64,000 nt of DNA, taken from assembly GCF_003427025.1 (NCBI RefSeq), contig NZ_QVAI01000001.1:186001-250000 (forward strand), given 5' to 3'. Made by a program: the position numbers and the translations under genes. The DNA is from Jiangella endophytica (GTDB lineage Bacteria; Actinomycetota; Actinomycetes; Jiangellales; Jiangellaceae). Numbering within the stretch: position 1 is the first letter of the stretch; every line of letters begins with the position of its first letter. The notes under the pieces are model-generated. The model searched no databases. It saw only the letters and a list, made by a program, of their open reading frames with translations, and was not told where the DNA came from. Shown here piece after piece: positions 38,330 through 47,600 of the stretch.

Positions 38330-39298
38330 ATGGATGACGCGCCCGGCCTGGTCAGTCTCGACGATGTCCGCGCGGCGGCCCGGCGCCTCGACGGCGTCGC
38401 CGTCCGCACGCCGCTGATCCCGGCCGGGTGGGCCGGTGGCGACCTCTGGCTGAAGCCCGAGGGCCTGCAGGCGACCGGCGCGTTCAAGCTGCGTGGCGCG
38501 TTCAACGCCGTCGCCCTGCTCGACGACGTCGCCCGCAAGCGCGGCGTCGTCACCCACTCCAGCGGGAACCACGCGCAGGCGCTGGCCTGGGCCGCCCGCG
38601 AGCAGGGCATCGCGGCCACCGTCGTCATGCCCGACGCCGCCGCGCCGGTGAAGGTCGCGGCGACGCGGGCGCTCGGCGCCGACGTGGTCATGGTGCCGCC
38701 GCCGGAGCGCGACAGCCGGGTCCGTGAGCTGGTCGCCGAGCACGGGCTGACGTTCGTCTCGCCGTTCGACGACGCCCGGGTGATCGCCGGCGCGGGCACC
38801 GTCGGCCTCGAGATCGCCGCCGACCGCCCCGACGCCGGCACGGTCCTCGTCCCGGTGGGTGGCGGCGGGCTGATCTCCGGCATCGGCGTCGCGATCAAGG
38901 CGCTGGTCCCAGAGGTCCGGGTCGTCGGAGTCGAGCCCGAGCTGGCCGCCGACGCTCGCGACAGCCTGACCCGCGGCGAGCGCGTCGCCTGGGACCCGGC
39001 CGACACCTACCGCACCATCGCCGACGGCGTCCGGCTCCCCGTCATCGGCGAGCTGACGTGGGAGCACATCCGCCGCTACGTCGACGAGATCGTGACCGTC
39101 CCGGAGGACGCCATCCTGGCCGCCATGCGGCTGCTGGCGACCCGCGGCCGCGTCGTGTCCGAGCCGACCGGCGCGCTGACGACGGCGGCGTTCCTCGCCG
39201 AGCCGTCGCGGTTCGGCCGGGCCGTGGCTGTGGTGTCCGGCGGCAACGCCGACCCGGCGCTGCTGGCCCGGGTGCTCACGGACTCGGCGTCAGGCTGA
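38330..39298 (+). CDS. Threonine/serine dehydratase-like PLP enzyme
   Basis: This protein of about 322 aa belongs to the fold-type II PLP family. The PLP Lys is in GAFKLRGAFNA, SSGNHAQALAWAA is the substrate loop, and VPVGGGGLISG binds the phosphate. It is the short form without an ACT domain, so it is probably a catabolic threonine/serine dehydratase or serine racemase-like enzyme. Start candidates are ATGs at 38318, 38321 and 38330; none has a strong RBS. Confidence 0.87.
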   Translation: MDDAPGLVSLDDVRAAARRLDGVAVRTPLIPAGWAGGDLWLKPEGLQATGAFKLRGAFNAVALLDDVARKRGVVTHSSGNHAQALAWAAREQGIAATVVMPDAAAPVKVAATRALGADVVMVPPPERDSRVRELVAEHGLTFVSPFDDARVIAGAGTVGLEIAADRPDAGTVLVPVGGGGLISGIGVAIKALVPEVRVVGVEPELAADARDSLTRGERVAWDPADTYRTIADGVRLPVIGELTWEHIRRYVDEIVTVPEDAILAAMRLLATRGRVVSEPTGALTTAAFLAEPSRFGRAVAVVSGGNADPALLARVLTDSASG

Positions 39299-39659
39299 AC
39301 CCCTCGTCGAGCCAGCCGGTGACGCCGCCGATCATCTTCCTGACCGGGCGGCCGAGCCGGGCCAGCCGCAGTGCGGCCTTGTCGGCGCCGTTGCAGTGCG
39401 GGCCGGCGCAGTAGGTGACGAAGACGGTCTCGGCCGGCCACCGCGCGAGGTTGCGCTCCACGATGCGGCCGTGCGGCAGACTGACGGCGCCGGGGACGTG
39501 CCCGGCGGCGTACAGCTCGGGGCCGCGGACGTCGAGCAGGACGAAGTCGGCCGTGTCCGTGGTCAGCGCGTGGTGCACGTCCCAGCAGTCGGTCTCGAAC
39601 GCGAGCAGGGAGGCGAAGTGCGCGGCGGCCTCGAGCGGCGGCGCGGGTGGGGTCGTCAT
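39276..39659 (-). CDS. Rhodanese-like domain protein
   Basis: This 127-aa single rhodanese domain has LLDVRGPELYAAGHVPGA and the active-site Cys in VTYCAGPHCNGADKAA. It is likely a sulfurtransferase carrying a persulfide. It overlaps the 3' end of the convergent dehydratase gene by 23 bp and is divergent from an Lrp gene. Confidence 0.88.
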   Translation of the reverse strand: MTTPPAPPLEAAAHFASLLAFETDCWDVHHALTTDTADFVLLDVRGPELYAAGHVPGAVSLPHGRIVERNLARWPAETVFVTYCAGPHCNGADKAALRLARLGRPVRKMIGGVTGWLDEGFSLTPSP

Positions 39660-39753
39660 GGTGTCGACGGTACGACGGCGCTGCCAGGGATCGGCAGGCC
39701 TGATCGGGGGTCTCAGGCAGCGAGCGGCGGGGAAATCCCGGTATCGTCGTCTC

Positions 39754-40218
39754 ATGGCCGATGATTCCGGTGCGCCGCTCGACCGCGTCGACTGGCAGCT
39801 GCTCGAACACCTCCAGCGCGACGGCCGGATCGCCGTCGCCGAGCTGGCCCGTCGCGTCAACCTCGGCGCCAGCGCGATCGCCGATCGCATCCGCCGGCTC
39901 ACCGACCTCGGCGTCATCGCCGGCTTCCGGGCCGAGCTCGACCTCGAGCGGATCGGCTACACCGTCATCGCCTACGTGCGGCTGCGCTACCCGTCCGGCA
40001 ACTACCGCGGGCTGCACGCCGAGCTGGAGCGCACCCAGGAGCTGCTGGAGTGCCACCACGTCACCGGCGACGACTGCTTCGTGCTCAAGGTGGCCGCGCG
40101 GTCCATGCGGCACCTGGAGGAGATCGCGGGCCGGCTGGCCACGCTCGGCAGCGTCACGACCTCGGTCGTCTACTCGTCGCCGCTGGTGTCGCGGGTGATC
40201 ACGCAGCCGCAGGCCTGA
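39754..40218 (+). CDS. Lrp/AsnC family transcriptional regulator
   Basis: This 154-aa protein has the HTH LEHLQRDGRIAVAELARRVN and LGASAIADRIRRLTDLGVI, followed by the AsnC/RAM domain (CHHVTGDDCFVLKVAARSM). It is divergent from the rhodanese gene, which may be its target. It is only moderately similar to the Lrp protein at 37441. Confidence 0.92.
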   Translation: MADDSGAPLDRVDWQLLEHLQRDGRIAVAELARRVNLGASAIADRIRRLTDLGVIAGFRAELDLERIGYTVIAYVRLRYPSGNYRGLHAELERTQELLECHHVTGDDCFVLKVAARSMRHLEEIAGRLATLGSVTTSVVYSSPLVSRVITQPQA

Positions 40219-40223
40219 GCTTC

Positions 40224-40262
40224 GGTCCCCGCCGCCGCGGCAGCTCCAGGCGGCGGGGGACC
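40224..40262. terminator. Bidirectional hairpin between Lrp and LLM genes
   Basis: GGTCCCCGCCGCC pairs with GGCGGCGGGGGACC (one bulged G) between genes converging at 40218 and 40267. Confidence 0.75.
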
Positions 40263-40266
40263 GGGC

Positions 40267-41307
40267 TCAGCTGAGCGCGGGGATGACCTCGCGCTCGAAC
40301 AGCTCGACGCCACTGAGGTCGTAGGCGGCCTCGGGGAAGTAGCCGATGGCGTAGCGCATGCCCTTGTCCTGGAACTGGCGGATGGCCTCGGCGACCTGCT
40401 CGGCCGTGCCGACCGTCGGGCTCTCGCGGTACGGCCGCAGCTTCTCCGCGACGACGTCCGGCGTCATGAAGCGGCCGTAGATCTCTTCGAGGCGGGCCAG
40501 CTTGGCGTCGACCTCACCCTGGTCGCTGCCGATGATCACGTTGAAGTTCATCGACCGGGTGATGGAGTCGTAGTCGGTGCCCAGGTCGCGGCAGTGCTGC
40601 GCCAGCACCTCGGACTTGTGCGCGAAGACGTCGGGCGTGCCGCTGAAGTTGGTGTACGCCGTGTAGCTGCGCGAGCCGGTGTACTCCGGGCCGCGGGCGT
40701 GCTTGGCCGCGATGCGCAGCGTCACCTTCTCGCCGCCGCCGGCGATCCACAGCGGGATGCCGTCCTCCTGCAGCGGTAGCGGCCGGCAGATGGCGCCGTC
40801 GACCTGGTAGTGCTCGCCGGCCAGCGTCGCGACACCGTTGGTCCACGCCTGGCGCATGATGTCGACGCCCTCGTCGAGCATCGCCAGCCGAACGCCCGCG
40901 CGCGGGAAGCCGAACCCGTAGGCGCGCCACTCGTGCTCGTACCAGCCCGCGCCGATGCCCATCTCGACCCGCCCGCCCGACACGACGTCCGCCGTCGCGG
41001 CGACCTTCGCCAGGTAGGCGGGGTTGCGGTAAGCCATGCAGGTGCACATCTGGCCCAGGCGCACCCGCTCGGTCGCGGCGCCGAACGCCGCCATCAGCGT
41101 CCAGGCCTCGTGGGTGGCCTCCTCGGTGGGTACCGGGGTGGTGTGGAAATGGTCGTAGACCCAGATCGACTCAAATCCCACACCGGCGTCGGCGTGCTTG
41201 GCCACTCGGAGCATCGTTTCCCACTGTTGCTTGGGGTCGATGTCCACCAGGTCTAGGCGCCAACCCTGGGGGATGAAGAGTCCGAAACGCATGGGGGTAG
41301 AGGTCAT
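40267..41307 (-). CDS. LLM class F420-dependent oxidoreductase, rebuilt by element insertion
   Basis: This 346-aa luciferase-like TIM-barrel oxidoreductase (MRFGLFIPQGWRLDLVDID, ESIWVYDHFHT, GRVEMGIGAGWYEHEW) probably uses coenzyme F420; the substrate is unknown. The attachment repeat at 41156-41172 lies inside the gene. Codons upstream of it (the first ~45) belong to the integrated element, while the rest is chromosomal. The displaced 5' end survives at 59488-59637 and encodes a closely similar N-terminus (MKFGLFVPQGWRLDLVDIDP). The hybrid junction reads AGVGFESIWV where the displaced copy reads AGPWESIWV. The gene stays full length. Confidence 0.9.
   Translation of the reverse strand: MTSTPMRFGLFIPQGWRLDLVDIDPKQQWETMLRVAKHADAGVGFESIWVYDHFHTTPVPTEEATHEAWTLMAAFGAATERVRLGQMCTCMAYRNPAYLAKVAATADVVSGGRVEMGIGAGWYEHEWRAYGFGFPRAGVRLAMLDEGVDIMRQAWTNGVATLAGEHYQVDGAICRPLPLQEDGIPLWIAGGGEKVTLRIAAKHARGPEYTGSRSYTAYTNFSGTPDVFAHKSEVLAQHCRDLGTDYDSITRSMNFNVIIGSDQGEVDAKLARLEEIYGRFMTPDVVAEKLRPYRESPTVGTAEQVAEAIRQFQDKGMRYAIGYFPEAAYDLSGVELFEREVIPALS
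41156..41172. repeat. attL core (direct repeat)
   Basis: TAGACCCAGATCGACTC is identical to 59489-59505. On the minus strand it encodes ESIWVY of the LLM protein. Sequence to its left is chromosomal LLM gene; to its right lies the element-borne 5' end of the gene. Confidence 0.85.
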
Positions 41308-41391
41308 GCCCTCAACTTAGGACAGGCGGGACCGGAGCGGAGATGCACCTCCGCTTCCGGCCCCTTGATAGCTCGTGAAGGGAGCTACCCA

Positions 41392-41583
41392 ATGGCCACC
41401 GTAAACCAGCCGTCCAGGCCGCGGATCGAGTACGACGCAGCGCTTCAGGCTGAGGTCACGCTGACCTACGACGATGAGGGCTTGATGGTGACGTTCGGCG
41501 CGATGGAGCCGACCAGCGCCGGATCCTGGGGAGTCGTCATCTACGCACTCAGAAGCGCTGTCATCGAGGCGGTGCGAGCATGA
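41392..41583 (+). CDS. Small element protein (63 aa)
   Basis: This is an unrecognised 63-aa protein (MATVNQPSRPRIEYDAALQA then EVTLTYDDEGLMVTFGAM). The ATG has GGGAG seven bases upstream. It is divergent from the LLM 5' end and overlaps the next gene (ATGA), forming an operon with the recombinase. A remnant of its leader, including the GAAGGGAGCT box, recurs at 59708 in the older insertion. Confidence 0.65.
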   Translation: MATVNQPSRPRIEYDAALQAEVTLTYDDEGLMVTFGAMEPTSAGSWGVVIYALRSAVIEAVRA

Positions 41584-41750
41584 ACCCGGATCAGCTCGTG
41601 GCGCTGGCTCAGGTAGGTATTGATGACTTGGCTCGCATCGAGGCAGGCCTTGCTCAAGCGCGGGTGATCCTTGCCAACGCTGACGACATCGCGACTCAGG
41701 CTCGCGAATCTCTGACTGCCCTCAGAGATGCCGCCAAGGGGGCCGTGTGA
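41580..41750 (+). CDS. Small helical element protein (56 aa)
   Basis: This 56-aa helical protein (MNPDQLVALAQVGIDDLARI then EAGLAQARVILANADDIATQ) is not recognised. It overlaps its neighbours by ATGA and GTGA, so it is translated together with the recombinase. It could be an accessory or directionality protein, but nothing in it proves that. Confidence 0.6.
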   Translation: MNPDQLVALAQVGIDDLARIEAGLAQARVILANADDIATQARESLTALRDAAKGAV

Positions 41751-42454
41751 GGCTCGTGGCGGCGCTGCGCGTCTCCAGCGCCGGCCAGCTTGACGGATAC
41801 GGTCTGGACGCTCAGAGGTCGGATATCGAGACGTGGGCGAAGTCCAACGGCCATCAGGTCGTCTCATGGCGCGAGGACGTGGTCTCAGGCACCGTAGATG
41901 CAGTCGACCGCCCAGGGCTGACGGCGGCCCTTCAGGATCTCGAACGAGCGGACGGTCTCGTGGTGGCTCGTCTCGACCGGATAGCTAGGCAGGTGACGAC
42001 TCAAGAGGCAGTGCTGGCGGCCGTGTGGGGCAACGGCTACCGAGTGTTCGCCGCGGATCACGGGGAGATCCCCCAGGACGATCCCGACGACCCGATGCGG
42101 ACCGCCATGAGACTGATGGCTGGCGTCTTCGCTCAGCTCGACCGCATGATGATCACGAAGCGGCTCCGTGACGGTCGGAAAGCGAAGGCCAAGGCCGGCA
42201 AGAAGGCCACTGGCGCGTACGCGTTCGGCTACCGCGGTGGGGGTAAGGGGCGGGACCGTGACGAGGTCCCTGATTCGGTCGAGCAGGAGACCATTGACCG
42301 GATCGTTGAACTTCGGTTGTCTGGCCTCCCATACCGCGCGATTGCAGCCACGTTGGACGCCGAGGGTAGGAAGCCCAAGCGCGCCGCGAAGTGGAGCAAC
42401 GTTGCCGTGCGGAGGATCTATCTGCGATCGCGGCCACGGCAGGTGGCCGCATAG
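41747..42454 (+). CDS. Small serine recombinase (resolvase/invertase type)
   Basis: This 235-aa protein has an N-terminal resolvase catalytic domain with the active Ser in LRVSSAGQLDGYGLDAQRSD and catalytic Arg region LVVARLDRIARQ. A short C-terminal HTH-like segment (GLPYRAIAATLDAEGRKP) follows. It is much shorter than the large integrase at the other end and lacks the zinc-ribbon and coiled-coil region. A decayed copy of the same gene lies at 59769-59973 next to another LLM 5' end, so this recombinase and the LLM 5' end travel together. Confidence 0.88.
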   Translation: MRLVAALRVSSAGQLDGYGLDAQRSDIETWAKSNGHQVVSWREDVVSGTVDAVDRPGLTAALQDLERADGLVVARLDRIARQVTTQEAVLAAVWGNGYRVFAADHGEIPQDDPDDPMRTAMRLMAGVFAQLDRMMITKRLRDGRKAKAKAGKKATGAYAFGYRGGGKGRDRDEVPDSVEQETIDRIVELRLSGLPYRAIAATLDAEGRKPKRAAKWSNVAVRRIYLRSRPRQVAA

Positions 42455-42471
42455 CGAGAACGGGGGAAGCG

Positions 42472-42885
42472 ATGGCGGATCGCGTCACGCTCGACGATGG
42501 AGCCCGCATCCGTCGTGAGCAGTTCGGCGGCACCAGGATCTACCTGCACAACGATGGGATCGGCGTCATCGTTCAGACCAGTCACCCCGATCTCAAGATC
42601 CGGGGTGACGAGCGGAGCCTGGCTCGTGGCTGGCTCCGCGAGCGCGGCTGGGACTTCATGACTGACGATGAGGGGTCGAAGATGCTCGCTGGCCAGGATC
42701 GCGTTGGCCGGCTGGTCTTCTTGCTGCATGAGCAGGGTCGGGAGCTTGAAGGCTCGTGGGCAACCGCGTTCATGGCGCTGAACCTTGCCTCTGGCGTTGT
42801 CCGCAACGGTCAGAGACCGTCCGGGCGGCCTGTCGTTTCTTGGAACAAGCTGATGCGACACCGACACCTACACGCCGGCCGCTGA
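42472..42885 (+). CDS. Unknown element protein (137 aa)
   Basis: This soluble 137-aa protein (MADRVTLDDGARIRREQFGG) has no motif I recognise and no membrane segment. It follows the recombinase by 17 bp, has GGGGGAAG upstream of its ATG, and is followed by a terminator hairpin, so it ends the left operon. Confidence 0.6.
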   Translation: MADRVTLDDGARIRREQFGGTRIYLHNDGIGVIVQTSHPDLKIRGDERSLARGWLRERGWDFMTDDEGSKMLAGQDRVGRLVFLLHEQGRELEGSWATAFMALNLASGVVRNGQRPSGRPVVSWNKLMRHRHLHAGR

Positions 42886-42902
42886 CAGCTATCAGAACGC
42901 AA

Positions 42903-42940
42903 AGAAGGCCCCACCCGGCGTCAACCGAGTGGGGCTCTTC
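42903..42940 (+). terminator. Intrinsic terminator of the left operon
   Basis: GCCCCAC (42908-42914) pairs with GTGGGGC (42929-42935), extended by flanking AAG and CTT bases, followed by cttcgtcgt. Confidence 0.75.
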
Positions 42941-43010
42941 GTCGTCTAGATCAAGGAACTGTCAGACCTGCGCACTACCGTAGGTCTCTCGTCGAGGCTG
43001 GGGGGTCATC

Positions 43011-43301
43011 GTGAGCACAGATGCAGACGAGCAACAACTTCGTGAGGCCATCATGCGCTATGTGGTGCTGGCACAGATGGGGCCGACACAGATGCAAGAA
43101 GCGTGGGAGGCGTGGCGCGAGGTGGTAGCGGGAGTCAGCTGGGTCGTTGGTACCGACAAGGCTCCTGCCGACCACTTCGCAGACTTGGGGGAGCGGCTGA
43201 CGCCGGCCATCTGGATGGCCTCCCTCGACGCCACATTCAGCGGCGCCGCCGCAGGCCGCGATATGGAGCGCCAGCGGCGAAAGTGGTTCAAGCGAACCTA
43301 G
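43011..43301 (+). CDS. Unknown element protein (96 aa)
   Basis: This 96-aa helical protein (MSTDADEQQLREAIMRYVVL, ending RQRRKWFKRT) with a GTG start and GGGG upstream is not recognised. It lies alone between a terminator and the next small gene. Confidence 0.5.
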   Translation: MSTDADEQQLREAIMRYVVLAQMGPTQMQEAWEAWREVVAGVSWVVGTDKAPADHFADLGERLTPAIWMASLDATFSGAAAGRDMERQRRKWFKRT

Positions 43302-43342
43302 CCCAGTGACCGCAACTCGAACACGAGTTCTACTCTGAGTGT

Positions 43343-43597
43343 GTGGCACGAGAGTACTTGAACAACGAACACCCACCTCAGGGCATCCCACCGCGCAACA
43401 TGGGTGCGATCCCGTGCTTCGTGCGCCTGGTCGACGCTGAGATCGGGGAGTTCTTCAAGGCCGCCGTCGCAAGACGATGGACGGCTACTCACGTCATGGT
43501 GAGCTTCGAGGTGCCCGGCATGTCGCCGGCCTGGCCCCGGCAAGAGTCTCTTGCGTGGGTCCGAGCCGAGGATGTTCGTCGGGAGCTTCGGCCTTAG
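43343..43597 (+). CDS. Unknown element protein (84 aa)
   Basis: This 84-aa protein (MAREYLNNEHPPQGIPPRNM) is not recognised and starts with GTG. Its last codons overlap the end of the convergent gene at 43594, giving tight packing typical of phage-like DNA. Confidence 0.5.
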   Translation: MAREYLNNEHPPQGIPPRNMGAIPCFVRLVDAEIGEFFKAAVARRWTATHVMVSFEVPGMSPAWPRQESLAWVRAEDVRRELRP

Positions 43598-43821
43598 ACG
43601 GCCAATAGGGGCTGCCAACCCTTCGACCGGCCCTCGATGTCAGCGACGTAGACGGCGACCTCGGCGCCGGCCTCAGACAGCCCCTCAGCACGCCTCAGGG
43701 CTCCGGGTTCGGTCAAGTAGGTCTTTGCCTTCGACGGCTCGTCTGGAAGCTGCCATCGGACCGTGTAGACCCTCGCCGCTCGCGGTGGCGACGACACCGC
43801 CGCACGATGGCTCTTGCTCAT
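43594..43821 (-). CDS. Unknown element protein (75 aa)
   Basis: This 75-aa basic protein contains VYTVRWQLPDEPSKAKTYL and AEVAVYVADIEGRSKGWQPL. The pattern suggests a small beta-rich fold but no family. Its start overlaps the stop of the upstream gene at 43818 (ATGA), so the two are coupled. Confidence 0.5.
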   Translation of the reverse strand: MSKSHRAAVSSPPRAARVYTVRWQLPDEPSKAKTYLTEPGALRRAEGLSEAGAEVAVYVADIEGRSKGWQPLLAV

Positions 43822-44219
43822 GCTGCCTTCATCTCCGCGTAGAACTGAAGGGCCTCCGCATCCTCTCGTCGCCGCTGCTTGCGCACGGCGCGCCGATACT
43901 CAGCCTCTTGGTCCGCAAGCTGCTCCATTCCCGTGGCGCTGGTCGGATTTCCGATCACGTATGTCCTGTCCCAGTCCTCGAAGCTGAATTCGAACTCCGG
44001 GACCGGGCACTTGCCCGTTGAGCCGTTCGGCCATTCCAGCTTTCCGAGTGTTGACGCCCAATCCTGCCCGAGGCACTTGTATGCGTGAATCAGCACCTTG
44101 TCGGTGATGGAATCGAACTCCCATCTGATGAAGTCTCCGATCTCGAACTCTTCGCCACAGGTGCCGCACTGCGAGCCCTGGGGCATTGAGCGCGGTTTGA
44201 AAACTGGCGAGTACTTCAT
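43818..44219 (-). CDS. Zinc-ribbon-like element protein (133 aa)
   Basis: This 133-aa protein has a possible zinc site: QCGTCGEEFEIGDFIRWE followed by HAYKCLGQ. The same pattern (C-x2-C, GD, HAY-x-C) recurs in the protein at 53395-53736. The C-terminal half is charged and helical. The ATG at 44219 has a strong RBS (GGAGGGGAG). Confidence 0.6.
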   Translation of the reverse strand: MKYSPVFKPRSMPQGSQCGTCGEEFEIGDFIRWEFDSITDKVLIHAYKCLGQDWASTLGKLEWPNGSTGKCPVPEFEFSFEDWDRTYVIGNPTSATGMEQLADQEAEYRRAVRKQRRREDAEALQFYAEMKAA

Positions 44220-44340
44220 TCTCCCCTCCTCCGGGGTTGTGGAGTCACAGATAGCCGGGGTCAAAACAGCCCTGAAAGCTGCCTCAGGACATCTGTAAGC
44301 GCCTGGGAAGCCGCCCCTGGGGTCAGTGCCAGAACGGCAC

Positions 44341-44571
44341 CTATACGGCCTTATCTGTGACACCGACCGGGTGGCGTCGGGCGTACTGACGGCAGCGGTC
44401 GGAGTGGTACTTGGCGTCGGATCGGGAGGCAGTGAACGCCACGCCACAGAACGGCGCCTGACATACGAGTGCGTGCTCAGGGCGGGGAAGCCAGTGGTAC
44501 AGCCGGACATGTTCGCACCGGGCCGGCTTGCACTTGCGGGACTCGTGAAATTCGCAGTATTGGACATACAT
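44341..44571 (-). CDS. Small Cys-rich element protein (76 aa)
   Basis: This 76-aa protein has several Cys/His pairs: YCEFHESRKCKPARCEHVRL, then CQAPFCGVAFTASRSDAKYH and a following CR. It looks like a compact zinc-binding module, perhaps nucleic-acid binding. No family can be assigned, and the RBS is weak. Confidence 0.5.
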   Translation of the reverse strand: MYVQYCEFHESRKCKPARCEHVRLYHWLPRPEHALVCQAPFCGVAFTASRSDAKYHSDRCRQYARRHPVGVTDKAV

Positions 44572-44602
44572 CAGAAGGGCTCGATTTCGGGTGTGGACAT
44601 GG

Positions 44603-44638
44603 AGAAGGCCCGGTGCCTTGGCGAGCGCCGGGCCTTCT
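44603..44638. terminator. Hairpin downstream of the giant gene
   Basis: AGAAGGCCCGG (44603-44613) pairs with CCGGGCCTTCT (44628-44638), 20 bp beyond the stop of the minus-strand giant gene. Confidence 0.7.
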
Positions 44639-44658
44639 GTTGTTGAGTGGTTGATGGC

Positions 44659-47600
44659 TTACGGCCAGAGGCCGGCAGAGCCGTTCGTCAGGGAGTGGCT
44701 CTCGAAGAAGCGGTGGTACAGCTCAGCGAACATCGGATTGCTGAGCACGAGTTCGCCGACGGTTATGGCGTAAGCGTGGTGCACATCAGTGTTCTCTTCA
44801 GCTTCGATGTTCCGAGAGCCGCCCTGAAGGGCGCGAGAGTCAAGCTCCGCGCCGAACTGACGGTTGATCTCCAGGAACTCGTGAATACCGCGCCAGTCAG
44901 GTCGGTAACGAGGGTCGGGGGCGTTACCACCCTCGATGGCAGCGATGAACGACCGGAGGAGGTCGTAGGACTTGTCCGTGTCGATCTTCGAGCTTGATTC
45001 CGCCCAGCCTGGCAGCTCCACGCTGAGCTGGTCGCGGTAGTAGCGCTTGGTGATCGCCAGATCCTCGGCGCCGGCCTGCTGCTCGTTCGTGAGGCCTCGG
45101 GCGGCCAGTTCGGTATCCACCTCTGTGGAGAGCTGGTTCCAGCGACGCCAACCTTCTTCAGACTCGGCACGAGCAAGGGACTCGTCCGGCGTGAAGGCGA
45201 TGCGGTCACCCTGCTTGCGCTGCCACTGGTGTACGTCGTAGTTGAACGGACCCTTCTGGGTGTCCATGCCAACGATCGCCAGTCCCAGCTCCGGGAAGTC
45301 CTCAATGAGCTTGGCGTACTCCTGCTGCTGCTCGAAGGCGTCCGATGTGGCCGGAACCCCCGTACGGCTCTTGCTGTTCGAGGTCCACCAGAGCCACGCG
45401 TCATCCCCGTACTCAGCAATGAACCGAGCAGCCGCAGCCCTCGTATCGCCTTCCTCGGCCTGGATGCGGTTTGCCGCATCGATGAAGAACTGGCCTTCGG
45501 TCTCCATGGTGAACGAGGCCGGCGAGATGAAGCGGCCAGCGATCATAAACGCCTGGGCGGCTTCGGCCTTCTCTCGCGACTGGCTAGGGGTCGGCTCGGG
45601 GCCGACCCTGCCCTCTGCGATCCAGTTGTAAATGTCCTGCTTGTAGACGTTGGCAGCGAGGGTCTGGAAGACCGGATCGTCTTCGCCCTGGACGTACCGA
45701 AGTGCTTGCTGCTGCCAGCCGGCTGGAAGGACCGAGTCCACCCACTCAGGCACGCCAGTGGGGAACAGGTACTTGTAGATGAAGCTCTGGACGCCGCCCT
45801 CGTCCGCGAGGTCGGGACGATCACCCAGGAGCGCCTTCGCGGGGAACTGCACCAGCGGGCCACCACTGGGCAGCCACCACGGAGAGCCCTGGATAACGGT
45901 GTTCAAGTTGTTCTTGTCGATCTTCGCATCCTGGAAGATCTCCGCGGCTGCGGACTGGTCGCCAGGAAGGAACTGATCGAAGAACCGAAGCCCATCGTCA
46001 ACCCAGGGCATGCGGATGTGGGTCAGTTCACCGTGCTCCGGATCGTCTGCCGGAAGACCGTTCTCGTCGACCATCTCCAGGAACCAGAGTTCGTCGAGAT
46101 CTTGCCAGCCGTTGACCCACAAACGAGCAAGGCTCTCAGGTCGCTCCATGATGATCGTCGACCACTTGACCATGGTCTCCTGCCAGGCACCCATAAAGGG
46201 CGACAGGAACCGGAGCGTGTGCGTCAGATCTGTCTCATCAGCGAGGCTGAACAGATACCGGCGCGTCTCCTTGAGGGCGAAGTTCCGGGCCTGAGTCTCC
46301 ATCAGCTTGCGGCCTTCAGCAGTGATCTCCTGGCCGTCTTCGAGGGTGTCGACCAGGCCGCGGAGCCTGTTCTTGTAGTTGGTACGGAAGAACGGCTGCC
46401 GGATCAGGGTGTCTGTCGGCAGGGTGCCGAGAACCTTGTAGCCGGTATCAACGAACTTGCCCATGGCGCGGGCCAACAGGCCCTCACCACGCTCGAACTG
46501 AACAGACGCTTCATCGATCGCCTGAGGAACGTTGGCGTCATTGCGATTGATCCGCGCCTGAAGCTCCTCGGCAGTGATCTCCTCGTTGGCGCGAACCTTC
46601 GCCCGAAGCACTTCGTCAGGCAGGAAGGCGTCGATGTGCTGCTGAAGCTTGTCGGTCCACTTGATCGGGTCGTGCGACCGGAACGGGATGCGTAGAGCGA
46701 TCGCGCGGCCTTCAGGTGTCTGCTTGAGCCAAGCGACGGTGCTGTCGGTGCCGTCGTCGAGGACCCGCCGAACGACCGGGTCGGGAACGAGCTGATCACG
46801 GATGATCTTGGCCCATAGCTCGGCATGGCCGGCCTCACCAATGACGGTTCGGCCGGCTCGCATCATCTCCGACCGGAACAGACCAACGTTGCGCTCGTAG
46901 CTCGTGGCCATGGAGCGGTGGTAGCTGTCCGAGGACATCAAGGCTTCGTAGATGTCACCCTGGCCCGGCTCAGCCGGCGCACCGAACTCCTCACCCCCGA
47001 TTCGCACGCGGCGCACAAGGGCGGGCTGCTTGATGGTCTCAAGCTTCTTATACCCGGCGCCCTTCCGACCGATGGAGACGTGCCAGCCGTCGTCGGTCTT
47101 GGCCACGGTGAGCACTCCGTCAGGGTGCGACAGCCGATCCGCGTTGCGGTACGCGTAGGACGCCAGAACCTCGCCGGTCAGCTCCGCGAAGTCTTCAGCT
47201 CGGTCTAGACCGAGGTCGACGACCGGAGTCTTGGCGTTGACCTTCTTACCGGTAGCGACGTCCACGGCGAAGCCAGCAGGGCTCGCCTTCAGTTGGCCGT
47301 CGAACTTGGCCACAATGCCCGACGCCTTCGGCGCCGGTCGGCCGTCCGCGAGAGCCGCTAGGCGCCGCTGCACGAGGTGATCGGCGTCCTGAGTCTTGCT
47401 CTCGATCACTTGCCGTCGAGCAGGGTCGATCATCGAGAACGACGAGTCACCCTTGACGACCTCGGGGTTCCGGTCCGCCCAACGCTTCCGGCTGGCTGCC
47501 CGGAACGGAGCGCCAACGAGGTTGACCGTGCGGGGGACCATGTTGGCAGCGCCAACGGCGAGGGCCTGGGGAAGCTGCCCAAGCATGTGCGTGAAGCTGC